From Rhynchopus euleeides (Eukaryota; Euglenozoa; Diplonemea; Diplonemida; Diplonemidae), in contig OY723248.1 of assembly GCA_963210315.1 (NCBI GenBank), positions 1,132,727 through 1,196,726 of the forward strand: DNA of 64,000 nucleotides. The letters are read 5' to 3'. The translations under genes and the position numbers were made by a program. The notes under the pieces were generated by a model. It saw nothing but the letters and a program-made list of their open reading frames with translations. It did not search any database and was not told the origin of the DNA. Below are positions 38,286 to 46,862 of the stretch, in pieces (positions within the stretch are counted from its first letter, which is position 1; every line of letters begins with the position of its first letter).

Positions 38286-41200
38286 CTACGTGACACCACA
38301 CGGTTTCGCTCTCCTCCTCGTTGCGCTGTAAAGGAGGGGGGACACACACACACTGGAAGCCGGAGATTGCGCCTGCTGATACTGAGGCGCAATCTTCGCG
38401 ACGACGCGTTGAAAAGAGCGCGGAATAGCCGCCGAACGAAAGATGGTGGGAGAGGGGATGCAGCGGGTGCGCTTCGGAACCGCACGCAACACCTGCTTCT
38501 GGAGGAAACGAGAACGAGAAGGACGGACAGCACGTGTCTTGCGCTCCAAGAAGCGCAAGGCCTGTGAGGCCCGTGGGAAAGGGGAAGGCACGCCTGATCT
38601 AGCTGTGCTGATGATCGTGCGGGAGGAAGGAAAACCTGCTCTGTTGTTATGAAACGAGCATCGCTCCAGGGCAGATTCGTCTGCCTCCCGCATGTGCGCT
38701 ACACGTTTCTGCGCGCGGGGAACCGAGGACTCAGAAGGGGAGGAAGGGGAGAAAGGAAGTCGACGCCCCACGTAAGGGCTCGGCGACGTGCACTCGTGGG
38801 AGAGCGTGTCGCCCCCCTGGTGAGACGGCGTTTCTGCCTGCCAGTCGGGAAGAGAGGGGGTTGCAGTGTCTAAAGGCACTAGGGGCTCCTGACATGGAGA
38901 GGGTGGTGGGGGTGACACAGTGTCTGATGGGGGACTAAGCCGAGTGTCGACGGGCTGAAAGCCCGGCGAGTCATCCACAACAAGGGAAGGTGCAGGCGAG
39001 AGAGGAAGGGGGGAAGCAAGTACTGATGGGGGCATGATACTATCCTCGTCAGGCCGAAGGCTTGACGCTGAAATCGGTGAACCAGGGGACACGGGGGGTT
39101 GAGGTTCTACTCTTCTGTTGTTAAAGGAGCGTTGCCCCAGGGCAGATTCGCCTGTCTCCTGTATGGGTGCTACCCGCTTCTGCGCGCGGGGTACCGAGGA
39201 CTCAGAGGGGAGAGAGGGAGAGAAAGGAAGGCGGCGCCCCACGCAAGGGCTCGGAGATCTCCGTTGCGTGGCGCTCTCTGGGAGGGGCGGCGAGCCCGAC
39301 TGCGGGGTCTGTAGCCCGTCCAGCAGGTCTGTGTGCAGCACGAGCTCCGGAGCCGGAGAGGGCGCCGGAGGCGGTGCTGTATCTGCTGGTGGAGCGAGAC
39401 GAGCATCATCAGGCTGGGAGCCCGACGATTCATCCGCATCAAGCGTAACGTGCTCTGCACCCATCTTACGCGGGGTAGGGGAAGCAGGGGTATTCATTCG
39501 AGGGGAAGGCGAGAAAAGAAAACCAGGGAATTCGCGTGGGGTCAACGCAGATGACTCCGCAGAAGAACCCAACTCGCCCTCACTGGGCTGATCGTCGGGG
39601 CAGCAAAGAGCCAAATGCTCAATCACGCCCGGCCAAAGAAGAAGAAGAGACGCACACATGTCCCACTCTGGCTGTCGCACACACACTATCCCAGCCCCCC
39701 AGAGGGACGGGCCCTCGTCAGAGTGATCTAAACAAATGGCGGTGCGTTTCACGGCATCCTGCCCCATCGAGTCCTCGTCGGAGGCGTCCAGAACGATGGC
39801 GGTGCGTTTCACCGCAGCCGCAGCCGTCGTGTCGCTATCCATCTCAGACGAGGGAGGGACTTCCTCGCTGGTGGAGCCCGCATCTGCAGCGTCGTCTCCA
39901 TCATGCTCAGTGGCACCAGAGCTGCCCTCCTCTCCCTCGCTGTCAGAGTCGTCTTCGCAGCTGCTGCTGTCGTCATCCGTGCTCGCAACTTGGTCGACCC
40001 TGGGGGCGCGCCCATGGTGGCCGGCCGCGCAGCATGTCTTCACATTGGCGCAGGTGCCGCATCGCGTCATGTGGTGTGTCTCACAACACATCACCTTCAG
40101 GCCGTCCGCGTGGTGGTGGTGGACGCGGCAACACGCAGCTATCGTCAGTGCGTAATTCCGCTTGGCATTATCGCACTCGTCGCATTTCGGTTTCGAATGC
40201 GCGTTGCACACTTTCCGGGGGCCCAGAGACGTGCTCGCGAGCGACCGCGGCACTGGTACGGGTATAGCGCTGCGCGGCGGGGGCGGGCGTGGCCCATCCC
40301 ATTGTGAGGCTCGCGTGGTCCGGGGGATCCCAGTGTAGTCTGGGAACACGTTTGTTCCCCACCTCACGATATTGCCGTCTGCATCGACGCCTGCGGCCGC
40401 ACATGCCTGTTCTGCACTCGCCTCTAACGCCGCGATCGTCTCTGCGCCACCTGCGAACACGGGCCGGGGTGTCATCCCGCCCCAGACCTCTCCAGCGCCT
40501 ACCGAGCAGAGGGAGCCGACCCGGTCCTCGCGTCGCGCAGGCCACGGGGTAGGAAGGCTTAGCTGGTCGCATAGCCTCTTCAGGCAGCCCATCATCGTCC
40601 AGAGGAGGTTGCCACGCTCGGCCATCGCGGGGTTGGAGGTTCGTGCCGAGCGCTCCGAGGGCTGTAACGCCTTCCCTGTGAAGATTTCGAAGTCAAGGGC
40701 GAGCTCGATGTTCGACACCGTGCCTTGCTTCGTCCATTGGAGCGCTGCGAGCCACGCAAGTATCGCCCTGAGAGACGCAGCGCTATACGGCCACAGCCGC
40801 GCTGCTGGCTTCTCTGGGATACTGGATACGTCGAAGTCAAAAGCCTCTGCCGGCCAGGAGAGAGCAGCCGTCCAGGGGTGCACGAGGGGTCCAGCGCGCC
40901 GCATCTTCGCCTCGAGCTCCCACCGCTTCAGCACGATGCGCCCCATCAGCGTGTGCAGCAAGGTCTCGTCTACCTGGAATCCCTCTGGCACCACGCCGTA
41001 TCTCGCAAGGCACGGGGGCCACCCTGAGCGGTCCAGCTGCAGCAGGGGTTCGTACTGAGGTTGAGACCTGACGGAGTCAAACGCACTGCATGCCCACCAA
41101 AGGTGATCGGGCGTGTCACTGTCCGCACCATCGCAGTGTACACACAGCTTGGGGTCCCGTACGTCTGCCTCTTCAGCCGCCGGATCGGACACGATATCCC

Positions 41201-44200
41201 AGTCGAAGGAATCCTGAGAACCGAGCAGATCGGCGTCTCCCTGCTCCTCGTCCTCCTCCTCTTCGTACTCGCACTCCTCCTCTTCCTCAGCTTCTTCATC
41301 CTCTTCGTCCCCTTCCATAGCCGCGTCAGCAGCCGGTGAGGGAGATGGGGCATGGGATGAGGAGTCCGACGTCTCGTCTGTCGTCGCACGCCTGCCAGAG
41401 ACGTAGGCGCCGTTGCGCCCCCATCGTGTCGCGAAGAAGACACCACCAGTAAGCACCACCGTCAGCGCCCGCGAGAGGTTCCCGTCCTTCGTCTCCAGGC
41501 GGAGCGCGTTCGTCCTGTCGTAGTCCACACCGTTTTCGATCCCCGAGAAGGAAGGACGGTGCTTCGCCAGCGCCTTCCAGCCCTGCCGCCGCAGATTGTC
41601 GCGCAGCGCATGGTTCCGGGAGGACCGTGGTTCACCGGCGAGACACATATCCCCGATGGCACAGTCACGGATGTCGTCGCCCCACTCTAGTCCAGCAGCA
41701 GGGAGGGCGACCGAGATCGCGATGCCCACAGGGCCGAGGGCGTCAGCAGAGGAGAGGGTCGGGTGATCCTCGTACAGCACAGCGATTCGGTTCATCCTGT
41801 CCACCATGTGTGGGATGCGCACACACGTGTCGAAGAGATTGCACAGGATCCGGTAAGAGTTGGCTATCGCCGGATCTACACGGTGGGCTTTGTGCAGGAT
41901 GGTGAGCATCGCGCCTACACTGCGGGAGGGGTGCTTGACGCCGAGGATGCCTGTCGTTAAACGGCTTCGAAGACGCTGCGTCGCCGTCTTCGACAGAGGG
42001 GCAAACGCTCCGCCCGACACCGTGCTCGACACGACATTCGACGCCACAATTTCCGCCCGTTGTCGTGTGCTCAGCGGAGAGGTCGGAAGTCGCATGAGCA
42101 GGGGTTTGTGGCTCTCGAGTCGCGCGTCGTTGCGGCGCACCTGCACCTTGTCAGAGACGCAGGCCTTTGCACCGAGGATCTTCGACGCTGTCTCAGTCGG
42201 GAGGATGTTGTCCTGAACACGCACCTGTCCCACGTATGGGTGTCGCCTCCTGAAACCCGACGAGCCCCTCGGGATCCCCATCGCCACCGTCTTCTTGACG
42301 TTGAGGGCCATGCCGGTGATGTTGCAGAAGCCTACCACGACATCGACAGCCTGCTGCACCGACGCCTCATCCTCCTGAGATACAAGCGTCCCATCGTCGG
42401 CGAAGGACTGCGAAGACACTGATGGCACGCGCACGTCGACGGCCTTAAACATGACCGAGAGGAGGGCGTTGATCAGGATGACCGATATAGGGCAGCCCTG
42501 CAGGATCCCGTTGGTCACCTCGAAGCGCCCGCCAACACCTAAGGGCAGCTTGAAGCGTCTCTTCAGCCCACTGTACATCGTTTTGAGGGGGCGCAGGATG
42601 CGCTGGTGCAGCCCCATGGCCTCCGCCAGCTCCAAGACGAGCTTCTGGGGTACCCGGTCGAAGCACTTCTGGAAGTCCAGGGCCAGCAGGTACAGCTGTT
42701 TGGAATCATCCAGGAGGGTCTCCTCAATCAGAGTCGTCAGTTCGTTAAGGACATCCTCGCACCTATGCCCCTGGCGGAAGCCGTGCTGCGTGTCCAGGGC
42801 CCACGTCTCCTGCCACTTCATTATGTCGATGAGACGGCGGCACGCCCACAGGCGGTAGACCGCACTGGTGACCGTGATAGGCCGGAGGTTCGTAGGCGAG
42901 AGGTCTTCGCTCTTCGGGATCAGCGACACCAGGGCCGTGAGCAGCCCCTTCGGCCATTTCCCCGTCCGTTCCACCAGGTTGAAGAAGGCAGCAAACCCGT
43001 CCATGAGAGGGAGGGGCAGCCGCTGCAGCTCGTCCATGCGCCAGCCGTCGACACCACACGCAGCAGACTTCTTTTTCCTCCGCTTCAGCATCTCCAGCAA
43101 GTCGGAGCCGCTGACGTCTTCCACCTGCATAGGGTGCTTCTCGAACAGCCCGTCGTACTCCCGTGCGAAAGGCGCAAACTCCGGCTCCGCCCTGTCGCCC
43201 GTGTACATCCGGTGGATGGGCGCCCAGGCTTCCATGAGGATGGCGTCCATTTCCGACACCTTCGCCGTCAGTTCACCGTTCCCCTTCTTCACCGTGTCGG
43301 CGGCTTGGCCCGGGCTACCCTTCAGGACAGTCACAAGGCTTTTGCGGTCGGAGGCGAACATCTGGCGCACAGTCCCCCGCCAACGCTGTTTCCGCGCCTT
43401 GCACGCCTCTCGGTTGATGTCGTGAAGGCGTCCGCGCACAGCATGCAGCAGCTTCTTCACAGTCGCGACGTCGGGGACGGAGCCCAGCAGGTGGCTCGTC
43501 ACCCCACACTCCTGAGGTAGTTCACGTAGGACGTTGCGACACTTGCGCCAGCAGCGGACAAGTTGCCCCGACACCGCGCCCGGACCACTTTTTACGCAGG
43601 AGCGAGCGCGCACGTAGTGCTCCATGCGGCTGATGGTCGCGCTGTACCTCAGCTCCTTCGCCGTCGCGACTGTGCCCAAGGTGGCGGAGCTCGGCGCCGC
43701 CACACGTACCCGCTGCGGTTCTCGCGCTGCGCCCCTCCCGAGGTATGACCGCTCCTCTGACGCCGCCACCTCGCTCCCGTCCAGCAGATGACGCTCGCAC
43801 ATCCCAGAAAGGATCATCCACGCATCCTCGACTGCTTCCCGTTTCACCGCGTCGTAGAACGGCGCAAGGTCGGGTGGCTCCGGGGGTGTCTCGTCCGCGT
43901 CAGGTGACCGGGGGGGTGCAGGAATTGCACGGGGCACCTTGTACCTCAGGGTCTCCTGCGCGAAGGCGAGCGAGTCCAGCGTGACACTCACCAGCGAGTG
44001 GTTCGGCACCCCAGCCAGCGAGGTCGAGCAGCTCACGAAACTTTGCGCTGCGATTCGGTTCATCAGGACGTAGTCGATTCGCGAGCTGGCACGTGTAGAG
44101 GTGTAGGTCGGCGGGGGGTCACCACCGCTCCTCGTAGCCTGGAGCACCGCTGCGTCGACCCACTCATTCTCCAGCGCTCTGCGGAGGGTCGGCGACCGCG

Positions 44201-44816
44201 CAACATCCGTGTTGAGGTCCCCCAGTACCACCGCTGGAGCACCACCCACCTGCGCCTGCGCCTCGAACAACACAGAGTTCAGGAGGGCCTCCCTGGCAGC
44301 CACTGTTTTGTTGTCGCACCCCGAGTGCGCGTACACCACGAAGACATGGAGGAACGTGGCCCCCGACCCGAGCGCCACCATGCTGTGCATGACCCTGCCA
44401 TCTTCAAACCCCGCAGTGATGGCGCTGTTCGGAACGGCGCGCGACACACACGGCTGGCGCACCATGGTGGCCACCCCACCCCCACGTTGCCCACACGCGA
44501 TGTTGCCGGACGGCGCGTTTTTCGATCTCCTGGGGGGGCGCTCTTTACCCCACAGAAAGGCCCACTCCTGCGGACGCCCATCCCCCTTACGCAGCACCCA
44601 GTCGACCTCCTCTTGTTGGCGCCGCGAGCTGCAAGTCTCCTGCAGGCCCACCACGTGCGCCGGCACATCACGAAGCACGTCGAAGTGCGCGTCCAGTGAG
44701 GTCACATTCAGTGTCGCTACAACCAGGTTGTTGGTGGGGCCAGGGTTCGTTTCGATGTCCCCACCCATCAGCAAGGTTACGCGGGCAGCGTCGGCAATAG
44801 AGCGCGGGGAGCGCAG
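38286..44816 (-). CDS. LINE F ORF2: 2A-like start, APE endonuclease, reverse transcriptase, Cys/His-rich region
   Basis: About 2160 residues. Right after the ORF1 stop the same frame reads to V-T-L-L-M-G-G-D-I-E-T-N-P-G-P (2A-like core 44736-44759). The APE endonuclease follows: L-N-V-T-S-L, V-G-L-Q-E-T, V-L-G-D-L-N-T-D, S-R-I-D-Y-V-L and P-N-H-S-L-V. RT: A-A-C-G-V-D-G-W, Q-H-G-F-R-Q-G, L-A-L-D-F-Q-K-C-F-D, I-L-Q-G-C-P and S-F-A-D-D-G near residue 793. An acidic run and a C-x2-C...H-x4-C knuckle (L-C-V-H-C-D, H-L-W-W-A-C) follow, then a Cys/His cluster and a roughly 500-residue Ser/Pro tail with a duplicated V-G-R-R-L-P-F-S-P-S segment. A free start could be the ATG at 44768. Confidence 0.85.
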   Translation of the reverse strand: MRSPRSIADAARVTLLMGGDIETNPGPTNNLVVATLNVTSLDAHFDVLRDVPAHVVGLQETCSSRRQQEEVDWVLRKGDGRPQEWAFLWGKERPPRRSKNAPSGNIACGQRGGGVATMVRQPCVSRAVPNSAITAGFEDGRVMHSMVALGSGATFLHVFVVYAHSGCDNKTVAAREALLNSVLFEAQAQVGGAPAVVLGDLNTDVARSPTLRRALENEWVDAAVLQATRSGGDPPPTYTSTRASSRIDYVLMNRIAAQSFVSCSTSLAGVPNHSLVSVTLDSLAFAQETLRYKVPRAIPAPPRSPDADETPPEPPDLAPFYDAVKREAVEDAWMILSGMCERHLLDGSEVAASEERSYLGRGAAREPQRVRVAAPSSATLGTVATAKELRYSATISRMEHYVRARSCVKSGPGAVSGQLVRCWRKCRNVLRELPQECGVTSHLLGSVPDVATVKKLLHAVRGRLHDINREACKARKQRWRGTVRQMFASDRKSLVTVLKGSPGQAADTVKKGNGELTAKVSEMDAILMEAWAPIHRMYTGDRAEPEFAPFAREYDGLFEKHPMQVEDVSGSDLLEMLKRRKKKSAACGVDGWRMDELQRLPLPLMDGFAAFFNLVERTGKWPKGLLTALVSLIPKSEDLSPTNLRPITVTSAVYRLWACRRLIDIMKWQETWALDTQHGFRQGHRCEDVLNELTTLIEETLLDDSKQLYLLALDFQKCFDRVPQKLVLELAEAMGLHQRILRPLKTMYSGLKRRFKLPLGVGGRFEVTNGILQGCPISVILINALLSVMFKAVDVRVPSVSSQSFADDGTLVSQEDEASVQQAVDVVVGFCNITGMALNVKKTVAMGIPRGSSGFRRRHPYVGQVRVQDNILPTETASKILGAKACVSDKVQVRRNDARLESHKPLLMRLPTSPLSTRQRAEIVASNVVSSTVSGGAFAPLSKTATQRLRSRLTTGILGVKHPSRSVGAMLTILHKAHRVDPAIANSYRILCNLFDTCVRIPHMVDRMNRIAVLYEDHPTLSSADALGPVGIAISVALPAAGLEWGDDIRDCAIGDMCLAGEPRSSRNHALRDNLRRQGWKALAKHRPSFSGIENGVDYDRTNALRLETKDGNLSRALTVVLTGGVFFATRWGRNGAYVSGRRATTDETSDSSSHAPSPSPAADAAMEGDEEDEEAEEEEECEYEEEEDEEQGDADLLGSQDSFDWDIVSDPAAEEADVRDPKLCVHCDGADSDTPDHLWWACSAFDSVRSQPQYEPLLQLDRSGWPPCLARYGVVPEGFQVDETLLHTLMGRIVLKRWELEAKMRRAGPLVHPWTAALSWPAEAFDFDVSSIPEKPAARLWPYSAASLRAILAWLAALQWTKQGTVSNIELALDFEIFTGKALQPSERSARTSNPAMAERGNLLWTMMGCLKRLCDQLSLPTPWPARREDRVGSLCSVGAGEVWGGMTPRPVFAGGAETIAALEASAEQACAAAGVDADGNIVRWGTNVFPDYTGIPRTTRASQWDGPRPPPPRSAIPVPVPRSLASTSLGPRKVCNAHSKPKCDECDNAKRNYALTIAACCRVHHHHADGLKVMCCETHHMTRCGTCANVKTCCAAGHHGRAPRVDQVASTDDDSSSCEDDSDSEGEEGSSGATEHDGDDAADAGSTSEEVPPSSEMDSDTTAAAAVKRTAIVLDASDEDSMGQDAVKRTAICLDHSDEGPSLWGAGIVCVRQPEWDMCASLLLLWPGVIEHLALCCPDDQPSEGELGSSAESSALTPREFPGFLFSPSPRMNTPASPTPRKMGAEHVTLDADESSGSQPDDARLAPPADTAPPPAPSPAPELVLHTDLLDGLQTPQSGSPPLPESATQRRSPSPCVGRRLPFSPSLPSESSVPRAQKRVAPIQETGESALGQRSFNNRRVEPQPPVSPGSPISASSLRPDEDSIMPPSVLASPLPLSPAPSLVVDDSPGFQPVDTRLSPPSDTVSPPPPSPCQEPLVPLDTATPSLPDWQAETPSHQGGDTLSHECTSPSPYVGRRLPFSPSSPSESSVPRAQKRVAHMREADESALERCSFHNNRAGFPSSRTIISTARSGVPSPFPRASQALRFLERKTRAVRPSRSRFLQKQVLRAVPKRTRCIPSPTIFRSAAIPRSFQRVVAKIAPQYQQAQSPASSVCVSPLLYSATRRRAKPCGVT
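44736..44780 (-). other. 2A-like ribosome-skipping sequence
   Basis: R-V-T-L-L-M-G-G-D-I-E-T-N-P-G-P matches the D-(V/I)-E-x-N-P-G-P consensus with the usual L-L-x-x-G lead-in. 2A-like sequences are known near the start of some LINE proteins (trypanosome L1Tc and ingi, sea urchin and other CR1-like elements). It would release ORF2 protein from whatever is translated before it. Confidence 0.8.
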
Positions 44817-45248
44817 TCACTGCCGCACATCAGCGGAGCACACCGCGCAGGCGTGCACCTGGCATCCCTCAGTGAGGCACTTCCGGCGTACCTGGCCCTT
44901 GTTCCGGCTCTCCTCGCAGACATCACAGGTGAAGCCACCCACCACCTGACAGCGCGGCTGCTTGAGGGTGTCGTAGGAATGGGTGTGCTCAGGCGGGGGC
45001 GCGTCACGGCTGCGGCTGGGTGACACCGCGGACATCACCACGTGCATCAGCTTTGATGCCAGGGAGGGCGCTTGCTGGGAGTTGCCGTCGTCGTCGTCTG
45101 CGGCGTCCGTCCGCTTCCGCTTGGCCTTTTTGCCCGCCTCCTGCTCGCCACCCTCCATCTCCACCGTGTCATCGATGGCAGCCGTCGTCGTAGGCGCCGT
45201 CGCATCAGGGTTCGCAGCGGTGGTTGTCGCACCCAGAGGGGGGAACAC
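44817..45248 (-). CDS. LINE F ORF1: zinc-finger-like accessory protein
   Basis: 143 codons from a GTG at 45248; the first ATG is 31 codons in (M-E-G-G-E-Q-E). A K-K-A-K-R-K-R basic run may be a nuclear signal. The C-terminus has C-D-V-C-E and K-C-L-T-E-G-C then H-A-C-A-V-C, a probable zinc-binding set. It ends at TGA (CAG TGA CTG, 44817-44819) in the same frame as ORF2, 15 codons before the first TTG and 26 before the 2A proline. The TGA-C context is one of the leakier stop contexts in eukaryotes, so read-through is plausible. Confidence 0.65.
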   Translation of the reverse strand: MFPPLGATTTAANPDATAPTTTAAIDDTVEMEGGEQEAGKKAKRKRTDAADDDDGNSQQAPSLASKLMHVVMSAVSPSRSRDAPPPEHTHSYDTLKQPRCQVVGGFTCDVCEESRNKGQVRRKCLTEGCQVHACAVCSADVRQ

Positions 45249-45249
45249 C

Positions 45250-46281
45250 TTGTCTATTATTAAAGTTGGATTAGCGTGCCGGCACCGCGCCTCGGCGAGG
45301 GAACCGTACCCGCTGTCCTGTATATTAACCTATGTCACGCCGCTAGGGCGTGATCGCCTCCTCGGTAAAGGAAAAGGAGGTCTGAACGAGGCACTCTGCG
45401 CCTGTAGCCCGGTTGTGAGCCGGGATACGACGGCGGCCTTCAGAAAGAAAGAAAGGGAAGAGACGTATATGTTTTTGCTTTTAGGGCAGAGCTTTGGGGC
45501 TTGGCGGCCGCGCGAAGGGCGCGGTCTCCAAGGCCTCTTAGCCGACACAGTTTTCTTTGGCACTCGGCGTGTGGAGAGCCAGGCAGCGACAGGGTTGCCG
45601 TCGCATCTTCGCTTAATTTGATGAACACACGGTTTGCAGCTCCGAGGGGTTCTGTCCGCCATAGTCAAGCGTTGTTTTGTGATGAGGTCTTCCGCTACCT
45701 TGATAAGACGAGGGAGCAGTTGACACGTGATCTGATGGCGAGGCAGAACCTCGGGGAGGGGGAGTCGTTTTCCAGGCGCAGGGGATGTCACTGCGTCAAG
45801 GGCACTACTGTTTCTTTTAAGAGTTTGAAGCTCGTCCACAACACGGTCTTGGTCAGACAGGCCGGAAGACATGGACTTCTCATCAGAGTCGAGATCTACA
45901 TGGTCAACCAGGCGCCGTTTGAGCGTCAGATAATCAAGGCCGGGATCTGACGGACCTGTCGGAGACCCGTCGAGCCAGCTGTTTGTTTCATCGTCACACA
46001 CGGAGGGTGGGGAGGGGGAAGGGGGCTCGGAGGAAGCGAGGTCCTCGGTAGCACACAGTTGTCCCTCAAGCGCTGGGACGTCAGGCTCAAAGTCAGGCAG
46101 GCTTGAAGCAGACCTGTAAGGTTGGCCGGCACTAGCAAACACGTAGAGCGGGGAGGGGGGTGGGGAATCGGAGGAATCGAGGTCCTCGGTATCGCCGAGA
46201 CATCTCTTCAGTGAAGGGGAAGTGACCTGAGCTGACGCGCCCTCAGGGGGTTCACCAGGACTTGCAGCCACTTCAGCACCT
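45250..46281 (-). mobile_element. 5'-truncated LINE related to F (F')
   Basis: Its 3' untranslated region parallels that of F (GTTAGCGTGCCGGCA against GTTAGCGTGCTGGCA, and matching words through GTAAAGGAGG), and its protein tail ends P-S-G-V-T where F ends P-C-G-V-T. It is diverged from F in most of the tail. It is cut at 46281 and followed by tail repeats of the next element upstream. Confidence 0.8.
45330..46271 (-). pseudogene. C-terminal remnant of LINE F' ORF2
   Basis: An open frame of 313 codons, Ser/Pro-rich with basic end segments, aligning loosely with the tail of LINE F ORF2 and ending R-R-R-S-R-P-S-G-V-T. It contains repeats of the L-K-R-x-L-x-D/x-x-D-L-D-S type. Endonuclease and RT are absent, so it is a remnant. 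Confidence 0.7.
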
Positions 46282-46340
46282 TGTCACAACAAATCACAAC
46301 AAATCACAACAAATCACAACAAATCACAACAAATCGTCAG
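46282..46340 (-). repeat. (ATTTGTTGTG)n retroelement tail
   Basis: About five CACAACAAAT units on the plus strand, the 3' tail of the element at 46341-46789. The same tail is seen at 35395-35411, 36255-36284 and 38157-38190. Confidence 0.85.
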
Positions 46341-46789
46341 CTGATTGAGGGTGTGATATGAGGGTTCTATCCAACAAGGATATCAAGGCGGCACTTTCAA
46401 AGTCCTGCCAAGGACAGCGCCACGTGGGTGTGTGCTTCTGATATATGTTATGTCATCATGTGAACCCTCCCCAGCGTGTGCCAACATCCCTGACACGCTC
46501 ACGAAAAGCATGACACGGAGAAAACAGGTGCCGAAACAACCTGCCGAGCACACGGGTGGTGCCACGTTGATCCACGCAGCGATCTCCCATGACAGGAAGC
46601 CTTGTCGCCACGGCAGAGTCGCCGCAGACTGTGGGAGAGGTGTCGCCAGTCACCTTGAGGTTGCAGTGTGTCATCAGGCTAAGACCCGTGCCCTCTTCAC
46701 CTCCCCTGTTAGGTTGCTCCCATATCGTTGCCTGCTTTGGTGCCTGAAGGACATAGGGGTCCAGCAGGCACGTGAGCATCGCAAGGCAT
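46341..46789 (-). mobile_element. Second short retroelement copy with a LINE H-type 3' end
   Basis: Nearly identical to 35413-35870. It lies between the tail repeats of LINE H (46790-46862, diverged CACAACTGGT/CACAACAAAT units) and its own tail. Confidence 0.75.
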
Positions 46790-46862
46790 GACACCTCATC
46801 ACAACTCATCACAAAAGGGTCACAAGTCGTCACAACTGGTCACAACAAATCACACCACGTCG

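Larger units (their letters stand above)
38152..45249 (-). mobile_element. LINE F, APE-type non-LTR retrotransposon, near full length
   Basis: Minus strand. It has ORF1 with a zinc-finger-like end, an in-frame TGA, a 2A-like sequence, then ORF2 with an APE endonuclease and RT, a short 3' untranslated region and an (ATTTGTTGTG)n tail at about 38152-38190. The 5' end abuts the 3' end of a relative (45250-46281). The first ATG of ORF1 is 31 codons into the frame, so either the very 5' end is missing or a non-ATG codon starts it. Confidence 0.9.
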
